Positions 7,562 through 17,759 of a stretch of 64,000 nt of DNA are shown here, one piece after another. The stretch lies in assembly GCA_902776835.1 (NCBI GenBank), contig CACYRK010000013.1:1-64000 (forward strand), in the 5' to 3' direction. The first letter of the stretch is position 1. Each line of letters starts with the position of its first letter. The translations under genes were made by a program, and so were the position numbers. The notes beneath the pieces are model-generated. The model saw only the letters and a program-made list of their open reading frames with translations. It was not told where the DNA came from and did not search any database. This stretch comes from an uncultured Bacteroidales bacterium (GTDB lineage Bacteria; Bacteroidota; Bacteroidia; Bacteroidales; Muribaculaceae).

Positions 7562-8365
7562 TTAGTGGGTGGCGCGGAGTTGCCAAAAGGCTACGGCGGC
7601 AGCGGCGGCGACGTTGAGCGAGTCGACGTGGTGCGACATGGGGATGCGCGCCACATAGTCGGCCTGCGCGATGGTGCGCTGGGGCAAGCCGTCGCCCTCG
7701 GTGCCCATGACAATGGCCAGATGCGGCTCGCGAGCCAGGCGGGCATCGTCGATGCTCACCGAGTCGTCGGTCAGCGCCATCGCCACAGTTTTGAAGCCCA
7801 GGGCGTTCAGGTCGGTAATGGGTCCGTCGAGCCACGTCCAGGGCACGAGAAACACCGAGCCCATCGACACGCGTATGGCGCGCCGGTTCAGCGGGTCGCA
7901 CGAGGTGGGCGTAAGCAGCACGGCATCGATGCCCAAAGCGGCCGCCGAACGGAATATCGCGCCAATGTTGGTGGTGTCGACCACGCCGTCGATCACCACT
8001 ACGCGACGCGCGCCATCGCACACCTGGGCCACCGTGGGCGGTTGCGGGCGGCGCATGGCGCACAGCACGCCGCGCGTGAGCGTGTAGCCTGTGAGCGAGG
8101 CCAGCAATGGGCGCTCGCCGGTGTAGATGGGCAGGTGGGCGCAGCGGGCCACGATGTCGGCCGCATCGCCCAGGATGTGTTTGCGCTCGCACAGCAGCGA
8201 CACCGGCTCGTAGCCGGCGGCGAGAGCCACGTTAATCACCTTGGGGCTCTCGGCGATGAAGATGCCCTTGTCGGGCTCAAGGCGGTTGCGCAACTGGGCC
8301 TCGGTGAGCGAGGCATAAGCCTGCACGCCCGGATGGTCCAGCGTATTGATTTCGATGATAGGCAT
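7562..8365 (-). CDS. TrmH/SpoU family RNA 2'-O-methyltransferase
   Basis: A SAM-dependent SPOUT methyltransferase that modifies tRNA or rRNA ribose. The three SpoU motifs are clear in the 267 residues: motif 1 NIGAIFRSAAALG, motif 2 VMGTEGDGL, and motif 3 IPMSHHVDSLNVAAAAAV, which forms the trefoil knot. The N-terminal 100 residues (IFIAESPKVINVAL) match the substrate-binding domain of the TrmH/RlmB group. The exact target nucleotide cannot be assigned. It stands alone between the fumarate reductase terminator and the ATPase 1 region. A long frame read through 7461-8192 is its shadow. Confidence 0.9.
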   Translation of the reverse strand: MPIIEINTLDHPGVQAYASLTEAQLRNRLEPDKGIFIAESPKVINVALAAGYEPVSLLCERKHILGDAADIVARCAHLPIYTGERPLLASLTGYTLTRGVLCAMRRPQPPTVAQVCDGARRVVVIDGVVDTTNIGAIFRSAAALGIDAVLLTPTSCDPLNRRAIRVSMGSVFLVPWTWLDGPITDLNALGFKTVAMALTDDSVSIDDARLAREPHLAIVMGTEGDGLPQRTIAQADYVARIPMSHHVDSLNVAAAAAVAFWQLRATH

Positions 8366-8377
8366 AAGAGAAGAGAA

Positions 8378-8423
8378 AAACTGGAATCCAGCGAGTCACC
8401 GATGTGTCGCTTGGATTCCAGTG
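8378..8423 (-). terminator. Terminator hairpin of the fumarate reductase operon
   Basis: ACTGGAATCCA and TGGATTCCAGT pair, with a further GCGA/TCGC stem inside. It lies 22 nt past the frdB stop. T-rich sequence follows on the minus strand. Confidence 0.7.
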
Positions 8424-8444
8424 TAGTTGCTCAATGCGTGCCGT

Positions 8445-9200
8445 TTAGTCGGCGCACTTTGCACTGATGTATTCGCGGTTGAGGCGCGAGATGTTGCTCA
8501 ACTTGATGTTCTTTGGGCACTCGGCGGCGCAGGCACCGGTGTTGGTACAGTTGCCGAATCCCAGTTCATCCATCTTAGCGAGCATGGCTTTCACGCGCTT
8601 CTTAGCCTCGGCCTTGCCTTGCGGCAGCAGAGCGAACTGGCTGACTTTGGCGCTCACGAAGAGCATAGCCGAGCCATTCTTGCAAGCGGCCACACAGGCA
8701 CCACAGCCGATGCACGACGCGCTGTCCATTGCCTCGTCGGCAGCCACCTTGCTGATGGGGATAGCGTTAGCGTCTTGTGCGCCACCGGTGTTAAAACTCA
8801 CGTAGCCACCAGCCTGCTGAATCTGGTCGAAGGCGTTGCGGTTGACCATCAAGTCCTTAATCACGGGGAAGGCTGCCGAGCGCCAGGGCTCCACGGTGAT
8901 GGTGTCACCGTCGTGGAAGCGGCGCATGTAGAGTTGGCACGTGGTAGCGCCAGTTGCCGGGCCGTGGGGATGGCCGTTGATGTAAAGCGAGCACATGCCG
9001 CAGATTCCCTCACGGCAGTCGTGGTCGAAGTGCACGGGTTCCTCACCTTTCTCGATGAGTTGCTCGTTAAGGATGTCGAGCATCTCGAGGAAGGAGGTGT
9101 CGGTGGGGATGTCCTGCATCTCATAGGTCTCGAAGCGTCCTGGCTCTTTCGGTCCCTGCTGGCGCCAGACCTTGAGTTTGAAACTTATGTTGTTTTCCAT
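8445..9200 (-). CDS. frdB: Fumarate reductase/succinate dehydrogenase iron-sulfur subunit
   Basis: The electron-transfer subunit of the membrane quinol:fumarate reductase, 251 residues. The [2Fe-2S] ligands lie in [19 protein letters not shown]. The [4Fe-4S] and [3Fe-4S] ligands lie in [14 protein letters not shown] and [14 protein letters not shown]. It is the last gene of the C-A-B operon, 23 nt after frdA. In Bacteroidales this complex mainly reduces fumarate in the fermentative route to succinate and propionate. The same fold serves succinate dehydrogenase, and the two directions cannot be told apart from sequence. Confidence 0.95.
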   Translation of the reverse strand: MENNISFKLKVWRQQGPKEPGRFETYEMQDIPTDTSFLEMLDILNEQLIEKGEEPVHFDHDCREGICGMCSLYINGHPHGPATGATTCQLYMRRFHDGDTITVEPWRSAAFPVIKDLMVNRNAFDQIQQAGGYVSFNTGGAQDANAIPISKVAADEAMDSASCIGCGACVAACKNGSAMLFVSAKVSQFALLPQGKAEAKKRVKAMLAKMDELGFGNCTNTGACAAECPKNIKLSNISRLNREYISAKCAD

Positions 9201-9223
9201 TGTTTGAACTTTTTAGATGACCA

Positions 9224-11224
9224 TTAATTCTTGTAGTTTCGCGTCTGAACCTTGATCGCTTCGTAGTGCAGCGGTTCCTTGATCAGGGTGGGAGCCTTCT
9301 CGTCGTCGCCGTTGTACTTCCAGCAAGCGACGTAGAAGTAGTTCTCGTCGTCGCGCTTTGCCTCGCCCTCTTCGGTCTGGTGCTCCTCGCGGAAGTGTCC
9401 GCCGCAACTCTCATTGCGGTTAAGGGCATCGTAAGCGATGAGTTCGCCCATGGTGATGAAGTCGCGCAGGCGGAACGCCTTGTCGAGTTCCACGTTCATG
9501 CCTTCCTGGTCGCCCGGGATGAAGAGGTTGGTCTCAAACTCCTCGCGCAGCGCTTTGAGTTTGGTGAGCGCGGTCTCGAGGCCTTCCTTGGTGCGGCCCA
9601 TGCCCACGTATTCCCACATGATGTGTCCCAACTCCTTGTGGATGCTGTCGACCGAGCGTTTGCCCTTGATGTTCATCAGGTGGTCGAGGTTGGCCTGCAC
9701 AGCCTTCTCGGCGGCGTCAAACTCTGGCGCGTCGGTCGAGAAGCGCGGCACGGTGATTTGGTCGCTCAGGTAGTTCTGGATGGTGTACGGCAGCACGAAG
9801 TAGCCGTCGGCAAGACCCTGCATCAGTGCCGATGCACCCAGGCGGTTTGCGCCGTGGTCGCTGAAGTTGCACTCGCCGATGGCGAAGAGGCCCTTCACGC
9901 TGGTCTGCAACTCATAGTCAACCCAGATACCGCCCATCGTGTAGTGGATGGCGGGATAAATCATCATGGGGTTGTAGTACTTCTCGCCGTCGATTTCGTT
10001 GGCCAACTCGCCAGGATTGACGTCGGTGATCTCCTCGTACATGTCGAAGAGGTTGCCGTAGCGCTGACGAATCACGTCGATGCCCAGGCGGTTGATGGCC
10101 TCGCTGAAGTCGAGGAACACGGCCTTGCCGGTGTTGTTCACGCCGTAGCCCTTGTCGCAGCGCTCCTTGGCGGCACGGCTGGCCACGTCGCGCGGCACCA
10201 GGTTACCGAAGGCCGGGTAGCGGCGCTCCAGATAGTAGTCGCGCTTCTCCTCGGGGATGTCGCTGCCCTTGATCTCACCTGCTTGCAGTTTCTTGGCGTC
10301 CTCGATATCCTTGGGTACCCAGATGCGGCCGTCGTTACGCAGCGACTCGCTCATCAGCGTGAGTTTCGACTGCTTGTCGCCGTGCACGGGGATGCAGGTA
10401 GGGTGAATCTGCACGTAAGCGGGGTTGGCAAAGAAGGCGCCCTTGCGATAGGCGGCCATTGCTGCCGAGCAGTTACATGCCATTGCGTTGGTCGAGAGGA
10501 AGTAGGTGTTGCCGTAACCACCGGTGGCAATCACCACAGCGTGAGCGGCAAAGCGCTCGAGTTTGCCAGTGACCAAGTTCTTGGCGATGATGCCACGCGC
10601 GCGGCCGTCGATGACCACGATGTCGTGCATCTCGTAGCGGTTGTAACTCTTCACCTTGCCCATCTCAATCTGGCGGTTGAGGCTCGAGTAGGCGCCCAGC
10701 AGCAACTGCTGTCCGGTCTGGCCCTTGGCATAGAAAGTGCGGCTCACCTGCGCGCCACCAAACGAGCGGTTGGCCAGCAAGCCACCATACTCGCGAGCGA
10801 AGGGCACGCCCTGTGCCACACACTGGTCGATAATATTGTTCGACACCTCGGCCAGGCGATACACGTTGGCCTCGCGGGCACGGTAGTCGCCACCCTTCAC
10901 GGTGTCGTAGAACAGGCGATAAACCGAGTCGCCGTCGTTCTGATAGTTCTTAGCGGCATTGATACCACCTTGTGCGGCAATCGAGTGAGCGCGACGCGGC
11001 GAGTCCTGGATGCAGAAGTTCAGCACATTGAAACCCATCTCGCCCAGCGTGGCAGCAGCACTGGCACCAGCCAATCCGGTACCCACCACGATGATGTCGA
11101 GGCGGCGCTTGTTGGCGGGGTTCACCAGTTTTTGGTGGGCTTTATAATTTGTCCACTTCTCCGCTACAGGTCCCTCGGGGATCTTAGAATCGATAGCCGT
11201 GGCTTTAATCATATTTTCTTCCAT
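9224..11224 (-). CDS. frdA: Fumarate reductase/succinate dehydrogenase flavoprotein subunit
   Basis: The catalytic FAD subunit, 666 residues. It has the dinucleotide-binding motif [19 protein letters not shown], the histidine that takes covalent FAD in [14 protein letters not shown], and the substrate-site segment [13 protein letters not shown]. It also has the conserved [22 protein letters not shown] region. The length and the order cytochrome b, flavoprotein, iron-sulfur match the type B di-haem enzymes of Bacteroidetes and Epsilonproteobacteria. It begins 20 nt after frdC. MEENM and the fifth residue M are both possible starts. A 660-codon antisense frame across this gene is a coding shadow. 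Confidence 0.96.
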   Translation of the reverse strand: MEENMIKATAIDSKIPEGPVAEKWTNYKAHQKLVNPANKRRLDIIVVGTGLAGASAAATLGEMGFNVLNFCIQDSPRRAHSIAAQGGINAAKNYQNDGDSVYRLFYDTVKGGDYRAREANVYRLAEVSNNIIDQCVAQGVPFAREYGGLLANRSFGGAQVSRTFYAKGQTGQQLLLGAYSSLNRQIEMGKVKSYNRYEMHDIVVIDGRARGIIAKNLVTGKLERFAAHAVVIATGGYGNTYFLSTNAMACNCSAAMAAYRKGAFFANPAYVQIHPTCIPVHGDKQSKLTLMSESLRNDGRIWVPKDIEDAKKLQAGEIKGSDIPEEKRDYYLERRYPAFGNLVPRDVASRAAKERCDKGYGVNNTGKAVFLDFSEAINRLGIDVIRQRYGNLFDMYEEITDVNPGELANEIDGEKYYNPMMIYPAIHYTMGGIWVDYELQTSVKGLFAIGECNFSDHGANRLGASALMQGLADGYFVLPYTIQNYLSDQITVPRFSTDAPEFDAAEKAVQANLDHLMNIKGKRSVDSIHKELGHIMWEYVGMGRTKEGLETALTKLKALREEFETNLFIPGDQEGMNVELDKAFRLRDFITMGELIAYDALNRNESCGGHFREEHQTEEGEAKRDDENYFYVACWKYNGDDEKAPTLIKEPLHYEAIKVQTRNYKN

Positions 11225-11244
11225 ATTCTTGTCGTTTTTAAGAA

Positions 11245-11898
11245 TTAATTAAAAAACCAAGTGAAGTAGCACACCTCGACGGCGAAGAGCAACATCACGA
11301 TAGTTGCCCACCACCAACCGATGCATTTGAAGCGCTCAATCCACTTCTCGTTGGCAGTACCCAGCGACTGGAATGCGCTCCAGAAACCGTGGGTGATGTG
11401 GAACCAGATAGCCACGAAGCCGATCAGGTAGACCGGAGCGACCCACACCTGGCCGAAGGTGGCAGCAAGAGCATCCTGGCCCGACATGGGATAGTCGCCC
11501 ATAATCTCGGGAAGTTGCATCTTTGCCCAGAATTGTGCCAAGTGGAGCACCAAGAAGCACAGCACGATGATACCCAGCACGAGCATGTTTTGCGAAGCCC
11601 ACTCGACGGTGGCCGGCTTTTTGCTCACCTGATAGCGATTCTCGCCACGGGCCTTGCGGTTTTGCCACGTAAGCCAGAAAGCGAAAATGATGTGAATCAC
11701 AAATCCAGCAGCAAGCACCGCAGTACCCAGCAGGGCATACCAATTGGCGCCAAGGAATTCGCACACCTGCTCATAAGCCTCGAGCGAGATCAGAGCCACG
11801 GCGTTCATCAGCGCATGGAAGGTTAAAAATAGGATTAAAAAAAGCCCGGTGATACTCATCACCACTTTTCGTCCTACGGATGAATTAGTTAACCACAT
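11245..11898 (-). CDS. frdC: Fumarate reductase/succinate dehydrogenase cytochrome b subunit
   Basis: The membrane anchor, 217 residues with five hydrophobic helices and histidines placed to bind two haems b (for example in [28 protein letters not shown] and [13 protein letters not shown]). It carries electrons between menaquinol and the iron-sulfur subunit. It is the first gene of the operon. A promoter 66 nt upstream (11972-11979) drives all three genes. Confidence 0.94.
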   Translation of the reverse strand: MWLTNSSVGRKVVMSITGLFLILFLTFHALMNAVALISLEAYEQVCEFLGANWYALLGTAVLAAGFVIHIIFAFWLTWQNRKARGENRYQVSKKPATVEWASQNMLVLGIIVLCFLVLHLAQFWAKMQLPEIMGDYPMSGQDALAATFGQVWVAPVYLIGFVAIWFHITHGFWSAFQSLGTANEKWIERFKCIGWWWATIVMLLFAVEVCYFTWFFN

Positions 11899-11971
11899 AG
11901 TAGTTCAATAAATTAGTTATTAATTTTGTTATTTATAATCCACATAAAGCCACATAGTGGCAAATAAAATG

Positions 11972-11979
11972 CAAAGTTA
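11972..11979 (-). promoter_or_regulatory. -7 element TAACTTTG for the frdCAB operon
   Basis: A match to TAnnTTTG on the minus strand, with transcription predicted near 11965 and a leader of about 66 nt. Confidence 0.65.
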
Positions 11980-12285
11980 CGGTTAAAAAACGGCTTCCAC
12001 AACAATTATCGAAAAATTTCAGTAATATTTTTTCTTCACCCCCCATTATGCCCCGAATCAGCCCCCCACCCCAGCAGTGGCCCAAGAAACAAACATTGCG
12101 GGGACACGAAACCACGCATCCCCGCAACATCAAAAAATTATAAGCCCTTAATTCACTAATCCGTTATCTGTAATCTGTAATCTGAAATCTGTTATTTGTT
12201 GTCTGTTATCTGTTATCTGTAATCTCTAATCTATAATCTATAATCTATAATCTACAAACTTATCAACATTTTGGGCAAGTTAGTT
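11980..12285. other. Intergenic DNA with hairpin and 7-bp microsatellite-like repeats
   Basis: No gene is visible. TTGCGGGGA pairs with TCCCCGCAA at about 12096-12127. From 12161 to 12255 there is a degenerate tandem array of ATCTGTA and ATCTATA heptamers. The terminator of the gene to the right follows. A 66-codon minus-strand frame here has no protein character. Confidence 0.6.
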
Positions 12286-12311
12286 TTAGCCCAAAATGAT
12301 GTTGATAAGTT
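12257..12311 (-). terminator. Terminator overlapping the end of the BIG2/dockerin gene
   Basis: A stem of about 20 bp pairs 12257-12276 with 12289-12311. The TAA stop (12286-12288) lies in the loop, and the last codons of the dockerin-like helix make up one arm. Confidence 0.7.
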
Positions 12312-14943
12312 TGTTAAGGTCATTGCCGTCGACACCGCCCTCGCCGTTCACGTTGGCGCGGCCGCCGTAGTTGTCGGCGTTGTCCTTGCCCAGGATGATG
12401 TTGATGAGGATGTTCAGGTCGGTACCATTCACCTCGCCGTTGCCGTCCACATCGCCGGGAATGTTTACAGCATGGTTGATAAGGCACACCGCATCGGGCA
12501 ACGCATAGCGCACAGCATTAGCGTCAACGCACACGATGTTTTTAATCACTAGTTGGTGCTCGCCACTGAAGCCGTTTGCGCTCTGCACGATGAACGTCGC
12601 CACCGCGCCGCTGTTGCCTTTGAGACGGCGACTTATGCTGTTGGTGATAATCACACGCACATCGCCAGTGCTTGCAATGTCGCTCCAAGCGTCGTGGTCA
12701 TCGCTGCGCGCGCTGGCAAGAAGCGCATAGGCCGGGTCGCCCCACTCGTCAGTTTGCTGAACTATGGTCAGCCCGTCGGGCAACGCGATGTCGCACTGCA
12801 CGGCGCTGAATGCCGTGGTATTGTCGAGCATAATGCTCACCGTCTTGGTGGCACCGCCAGCCAAGTCGAAGTCGTTGACGTAGAGTGCGTCGGTCGACGA
12901 TACGCGCTTTGGTGCGCGTTGCGGGGCGAACGACATGCTGTCGAAGTCAAAGTTCATCGCAGCGTCGATAATCAGCGGCAGGTCGTTGACGTATACGCGG
13001 CCGTCGCCACTCATGTCGGCGGCGCTGAACACGAAGTTGCTCGGGTTCTGCGCCAGGATATAGTTGGCGGTAATCACATAATCGGTGTCGTCGATATAGC
13101 CGTCACCGTTGGCGTCGCCGCTATGGTAAGCCGCGACACCCACATTAATTTTCACGTTCGGTGCCTCAAACATCTCGCCGCTTGTCGACGACAGGATAAT
13201 GTTCTTCAAGTCGATGCCGTAGACTCCGGTAACCTGTTCTGGATTCACCTTCAAACTGATGTACAGCACCGTTCCCTCGTTGCCTTGGAAGGCGGCGTTG
13301 CGACTCGATGACACCATGATTCGCGTAGCCACAGCACTCACGGTGGCACTCACCACGTGGCCACGGCCCTTGCGGTCCTCGTCGAGCCACACAAACTGGT
13401 CGTCGTCGTTATAGTTCGGCTCGATGCCGCTGGGCAGGTACAGGTCGGCCTGAATGGCAGTGATGGGGTCGGTGTTGGTCAGCGCGATAGGAATCACAAA
13501 CGCTTGGCCGGCCACCATCTCTGGCAGGTCGACGGCACTGAGGTAGTTGGGCACATTCACGGTGCTGCTGTTCACGGTCACGTTGCACGTTGCGGAGATG
13601 TTGCTGCCGTCGGTCGTCGTGGCTGTGATTGTTGCCGTTCCGGCCGCAACGGCTTGAAGCACACCGTTGGCATTGATGGTGGCCACGGCGGTGTTCGACG
13701 ATGTCCATGCCAGCGTCTTGTTTGTGGCATTCTCAGGCAATACGGTGGCGGTAATCACTGTGCTGCTGCCCTCGGTCAATGTGACGTTGGTCTCGCTAAG
13801 CGTCACGTTGGTCACTTTCACGTCGACACTGCCACTCACCGCGACAAGGCATTGTGCGCTCAGGTTTGTGCCGTCCTGTGTTGTGGCGGTGATGTAGCAC
13901 TCGCCCTCGCCCACGCCGCGCACCACACCGCGCACCACGGTGGCCACGGCCGCATTTTCGGTGGTCCACTTCACGGCGGGGTTGGTGGTGTTGCTTGGCG
14001 AAACTGTTGCAACGAGTGTAATGCTCTCTCCCACACTGATTTCTGCCGAACTTTGGTTCAGCGATATTCCCGTGGCTAACTGAGGTGTTACAGTCACTTG
14101 GCAAGTGGCACTCAAGTTAGTGCCGTCGGTCGTGGTGGCGGTGATAGTTGCCGACCCCACGTTTTTGGCCGTCACCAAGCCTGTATTGTCGACTGTGGCG
14201 ATGGCGGTGTTGCTCGACGTCCACGTTACGGTCTTATTGGAGGCATTGCTTGGTGTTACACTGTAAGTTAGTTGCAGGGTTTCACCGTTATTAATGGTAG
14301 CCGATGTCTTGTTAAGGCTGATGCCGGTTACAAGTTGAACAACTGAAAAAGAGTAATTGGTTGTTCCGGAGATGCTAAACTCCGACGGCTCATCAGCCAT
14401 TGAGAAAGCGGCGTTGCTCATCGTCATTGTCTTGGTGCCGGGTGAGGCATTAGTGGTTTTGATGGTGATTGTCGCATAATGGATGCGGCCGATGGGGAAC
14501 TGCGACATCTCGGCGGCGCTGCACATTCCGTAGGCGAGGAAATATAGTGTGCGCGCATCGGTGTCAAAGTTGCCGGTTACAGTGATTGACGATTGCAGGT
14601 CGGCACCGCGTGTCACGGCGGTAACGGAACATCCGGCGGGCAGCGCGAGTTGGAACTCACCCACGCGCGGACAGCATTCGCTGCGGTAACTTGCCATCAC
14701 AGCGGTGTTGAAGTACAACTTTACCTGCGCCGTGCCACCATTTTGTATGCTGAACTGCTCAAACTCAAATGGATTTTGCGACAATGTGATGGGTGCGGAT
14801 GCAGCGGTACGCAGCGTGCCGCCAAACGAGTGCGCCGCAGCGCGGTGTTGCTCAAATGTAGCACGGTCAACCAACTGGGCACCGGACTGCAGCCCTGCCA
14901 TCATGCAAACTACAAACATCAAAAATCTGAATATCTTACTCAT
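12286..14943 (-). CDS. Secreted BIG2 protein with cohesin-like and dockerin-like domains
   Basis: An 885-residue exported protein. After a signal peptide (1-22) and a beta-rich N-terminal domain come three bacterial Ig-like (BIG2) repeats at about 205-455 (pattern TGISLNKTSATINNGE...TWTSSNTAIATV...GSATITATT). Two domains resembling cohesins follow, at about 460-600 (QADLYLPSGI) and 675-820 (QCDIALPDGL). Each is followed by a dockerin-like calcium repeat: GDANGDGYIDDTDYVI, and at the very end GDVDGNGEVNGTDLNIL plus GVDGNDLNKLINIILG. A likely role is in surface or matrix assembly. The neighbouring LRR protein ends in the same module. Substrate and partner are unknown. Confidence 0.8.
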   Translation of the reverse strand: MSKIFRFLMFVVCMMAGLQSGAQLVDRATFEQHRAAAHSFGGTLRTAASAPITLSQNPFEFEQFSIQNGGTAQVKLYFNTAVMASYRSECCPRVGEFQLALPAGCSVTAVTRGADLQSSITVTGNFDTDARTLYFLAYGMCSAAEMSQFPIGRIHYATITIKTTNASPGTKTMTMSNAAFSMADEPSEFSISGTTNYSFSVVQLVTGISLNKTSATINNGETLQLTYSVTPSNASNKTVTWTSSNTAIATVDNTGLVTAKNVGSATITATTTDGTNLSATCQVTVTPQLATGISLNQSSAEISVGESITLVATVSPSNTTNPAVKWTTENAAVATVVRGVVRGVGEGECYITATTQDGTNLSAQCLVAVSGSVDVKVTNVTLSETNVTLTEGSSTVITATVLPENATNKTLAWTSSNTAVATINANGVLQAVAAGTATITATTTDGSNISATCNVTVNSSTVNVPNYLSAVDLPEMVAGQAFVIPIALTNTDPITAIQADLYLPSGIEPNYNDDDQFVWLDEDRKGRGHVVSATVSAVATRIMVSSSRNAAFQGNEGTVLYISLKVNPEQVTGVYGIDLKNIILSSTSGEMFEAPNVKINVGVAAYHSGDANGDGYIDDTDYVITANYILAQNPSNFVFSAADMSGDGRVYVNDLPLIIDAAMNFDFDSMSFAPQRAPKRVSSTDALYVNDFDLAGGATKTVSIMLDNTTAFSAVQCDIALPDGLTIVQQTDEWGDPAYALLASARSDDHDAWSDIASTGDVRVIITNSISRRLKGNSGAVATFIVQSANGFSGEHQLVIKNIVCVDANAVRYALPDAVCLINHAVNIPGDVDGNGEVNGTDLNILINIILGKDNADNYGGRANVNGEGGVDGNDLNKLINIILG

Positions 14944-15082
14944 ATCTTATTTCGTTTTTACTGAAAAAATCACAAATTAAACAAATTAAAGTAATGGATT
15001 TTCTCCCGAGGATTACACGCATCTGCATAATAAAATAATCTGCACAATCTGCGTGTGACTTTTAAAGCGGATTTATCTGACG

Positions 15083-16945
15083 TCATTGTCCCAAGATTAT
15101 TGAAATCATCTTGTTTAAGTCAAAGCCAGAGGTACGACCGTCACCATTGAGGTCGCAAACGTTATCATCATCGAAATATTCAGAGGTTTTTATGATTTGG
15201 CCAATCATTATATTGACATCTGTCCCGTCTACTGAATTGTCTCGATTAAGATCACCAACAGTGCTACTTGACACCAGTATCACCTCATTAATATTGCTAA
15301 ACGCCCTCCATTGGTCAGCATTTCCATATGCGATAGCAGTTCTGAAAGGCACTTTAAGTACGCAGGCAGACGTTGGAACATTGTAAAACACATCACTTCT
15401 CATTGAAACGTTACCTACATTGACAATCTTGCTCCGTATTTCAATCAGCCCGCTGCAACCAGAGAATGCCCCGGGGCCGATTAAGGTGACGGAGTTGGGG
15501 ATGGTGACTGAGGTCAGCCCGCTGCAACCATAGAATGTGTAGGAGCGGATTGAGGTGACAGAGTTGGGGATGGTGACCGAGGTCAGCCCGCTGCAATCAT
15601 AGAATGCGTCCCAGCCGATAGAGGTGACTGAGTTGGGGATATCGATTGAGGTCAGCCCGCTGCAACCATAGAATGCGTAGTTGTCGATTGAGGTGACGGA
15701 GTTGGGGATAACAGCGTTTTTGCACCCAATTATCAATGCGTTCGTTGCGCTCTCAATGATTGCGTTGCAGTTATTCCGTGAGTCATACTTTGTGTTTCCA
15801 CCTTCAACTTTTATACTCTCTATGCCAGAGCAATAGGCGAATGCCATATAGTCGATTGAGGTGACGGAGTTGGGGATGGTGACCGAGGTCAGCCCGCTGC
15901 AACCACAGAATGCGTAGCCATAGATTGAGGTGACTGAGTTGGGGATATCGATTGAAGTCAGCCCGCTGCAACCCTCGAATGCGCTGCCGTTGATTGAGGT
16001 GACTGAATTTGGGATGGTCACCGAGGCCAGCCCGCTGCAACCATAGAATGCGGCTTTGCCGATTGAGGTGACGGAGTTGGGGATGGTGACCGAGGTCAGC
16101 CCGCTGCATTTTTTGAATGCGTTGCCAGCGATTCCTTTTGTTCCATCGCGCAAGGTAATCGATGTGTTGGCCGGCATTGTACCTTTGTATTTATAGGCCA
16201 CCAAGCCGACATACACTAAGCCGTCTTGTAGGTTGTCATACCACGGAGTGTAATCAAATGCGCCGATATCGATTGAGGTGACGGAGTTGGGGATGGTGAC
16301 CGAGGTCAGCCCACTGCAAGAATTGAATGCGTCCCTGCCGATAGAGGTGACGGAGTTGGGGATATCGACTGAGGTCAGCCCGCTGCAACCCACGAATGCG
16401 TAGTCGCCGATTGAGGTGACGGAGTTGTGGATAACAGTGTTTTTGCACCCAATTATCAATGAGTTCGTTGCGCTCTCAATGATTGCGTTGCAGTTATTCC
16501 GTGAGTCATACTTTGTGTTTCCACTCTCAACAGATATGCTTTCAAGCCCGCTGCAACCCACGAATGCGTAGTCGCCGATTGGGGTGACGGAGTTGGGGAT
16601 GGTGACCGAGGTCAGCCCGCTGCAACCATAGAATGCGTAGTCGCCGATTGAGGTGACGGAGTTGGGGATGGTGACCGAGGTCAGCCCGCTGCATTGGTAG
16701 AATGCTTCGCCGCTGATTGAGGTGACGGAGTAGTTCTTGCCGTTGTAGGTCACCGATGCTGAGATGTTTGCGGTGGTAAGACCACTGTAGTTTGATCTTG
16801 ACCGATATTCAGTGTACGTCACCTCCACCTCGCCGCCGTTTGGGCCATTGAGGTAGTTGTATGCCAAGCCGTCGACCATGAAGTTGTAGGCACTGGCGTT
16901 GAGAGCCAGGATGGCCATCATTAATAGTAATAGTATCTTTTTCAT
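15083..16945 (-). CDS. BspA-like leucine-rich repeat protein with dockerin-like C-terminus
   Basis: A secreted protein of 620 residues from [13 protein letters not shown] at 16945. After the signal peptide come about seventeen LRR_5 (BspA-type) repeats of 23 residues with the core [18 protein letters not shown], broken by two longer loops ([18 protein letters not shown]), themselves duplicated. The last 55 residues hold two calcium-type dockerin repeats ([17 protein letters not shown] and [17 protein letters not shown]). BspA-like proteins bind host matrix proteins or partner bacteria; here binding is only inferred. The repeat units are almost identical at the DNA level, so copy number could change by recombination. 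The dockerin pairs it with the preceding protein. Confidence 0.88.
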   Translation of the reverse strand: MKKILLLLMMAILALNASAYNFMVDGLAYNYLNGPNGGEVEVTYTEYRSRSNYSGLTTANISASVTYNGKNYSVTSISGEAFYQCSGLTSVTIPNSVTSIGDYAFYGCSGLTSVTIPNSVTPIGDYAFVGCSGLESISVESGNTKYDSRNNCNAIIESATNSLIIGCKNTVIHNSVTSIGDYAFVGCSGLTSVDIPNSVTSIGRDAFNSCSGLTSVTIPNSVTSIDIGAFDYTPWYDNLQDGLVYVGLVAYKYKGTMPANTSITLRDGTKGIAGNAFKKCSGLTSVTIPNSVTSIGKAAFYGCSGLASVTIPNSVTSINGSAFEGCSGLTSIDIPNSVTSIYGYAFCGCSGLTSVTIPNSVTSIDYMAFAYCSGIESIKVEGGNTKYDSRNNCNAIIESATNALIIGCKNAVIPNSVTSIDNYAFYGCSGLTSIDIPNSVTSIGWDAFYDCSGLTSVTIPNSVTSIRSYTFYGCSGLTSVTIPNSVTLIGPGAFSGCSGLIEIRSKIVNVGNVSMRSDVFYNVPTSACVLKVPFRTAIAYGNADQWRAFSNINEVILVSSSTVGDLNRDNSVDGTDVNIMIGQIIKTSEYFDDDNVCDLNGDGRTSGFDLNKMISIILGQ

Positions 16946-16964
16946 AATCACATATTTATTAGCA

Positions 16965-17696
16965 TTAATAATTGTATCTGATAGGATTGGCCATGCCTTT
17001 CACACGGTATTGTGGGGGCAAAATATGGTTCACATATTGCTTGCCCAACTTGGTGGTTGATATATCTCTGCCTGTGAATTCGCAACGGTCGCCATTCTTT
17101 GACCATTCAAGGTCGTCGTACATGCCGAGGATAACGCCCTGGCGCACACCTAAAACATAGTCAGCTTTTCGAGCACGCTTTATATCCATCACCCAAGCGG
17201 CACGCGTAGCATTGTAGATATCAATTGGACGCGACACTGGTTGTGTTATACGAATGATGATAATACGCCGAGTCGGGTCGGTTAATAAGTTGTTATTAAT
17301 AGTGGACAGGTTGTAGCGTTGGTCAAGATTCTGAACCGAAATAATACCGTTGTTTACACCAAAGCCACGATATTTATTAGTTAGCTTCGGCGCGACTTTA
17401 AGTTGTGGTGTGTCGAGCAAATCAATCACACTTGCCTCTACTATCTTAGCGGCATCTTCGCTGAGACCATAGCGCAAAATATAAATCTCGACGTCGTTGT
17501 TCTTTTTTCGAGCCAAAATGTCTCTGATTACATCGCATTTTTCGCTGACAGCACCTTTTCTTGCGTCTTCAATGTGGTCAAAACAGCGATTGTTTTGGCC
17601 TCTACCAGCATAAAAAACGTGCCCATCGGCTGGATCAACAAGTAAATAGACGTAATGTCCAATTTGTTGTAATGTCTTTTGAGAAAAACTTTTCAT
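16965..17696 (-). CDS. LEM-3-like GIY-YIG domain protein
   Basis: A 243-residue protein read from [13 protein letters not shown] at 17696; an upstream extension to 17759 is less likely. Residues 13-32 hold the GIY-YIG core ([13 protein letters not shown] then VFYAGRG), followed by the arginine/histidine region [11 protein letters not shown] glutamate follows in [11 protein letters not shown]. This spacing matches the GIY-YIG type of animal LEM-3/ANKLE1 nucleases. The C-terminal 120 residues ([19 protein letters not shown] onward) form a second conserved domain that I cannot name. It could nick or bind branched or modified DNA. It stands alone next to a repeat-rich region, which suggests an accessory or mobile origin. 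Confidence 0.7.
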   Translation of the reverse strand: MKSFSQKTLQQIGHYVYLLVDPADGHVFYAGRGQNNRCFDHIEDARKGAVSEKCDVIRDILARKKNNDVEIYILRYGLSEDAAKIVEASVIDLLDTPQLKVAPKLTNKYRGFGVNNGIISVQNLDQRYNLSTINNNLLTDPTRRIIIIRITQPVSRPIDIYNATRAAWVMDIKRARKADYVLGVRQGVILGMYDDLEWSKNGDRCEFTGRDISTTKLGKQYVNHILPPQYRVKGMANPIRYNY

Positions 17697-17759
17697 ATAT
17701 TTGTTTTTAGGATTATTATTGAATTGCGGTATTACACCTTGTATTGCAGTTGCCCTCAC

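Noticed and set aside
7461..8192. 243-codon Arg/His-rich frame in another register of the methyltransferase gene
   Set aside because: Same-strand shadow. The +0 frame carries all SpoU motifs.
9266..11248. 660-codon open frame on the plus strand opposite frdA
   Set aside because: A shadow of GC-rich codon use. Its sequence is low-complexity Val/Ala/His-rich with no domain, whereas the minus strand encodes a complete flavoprotein.
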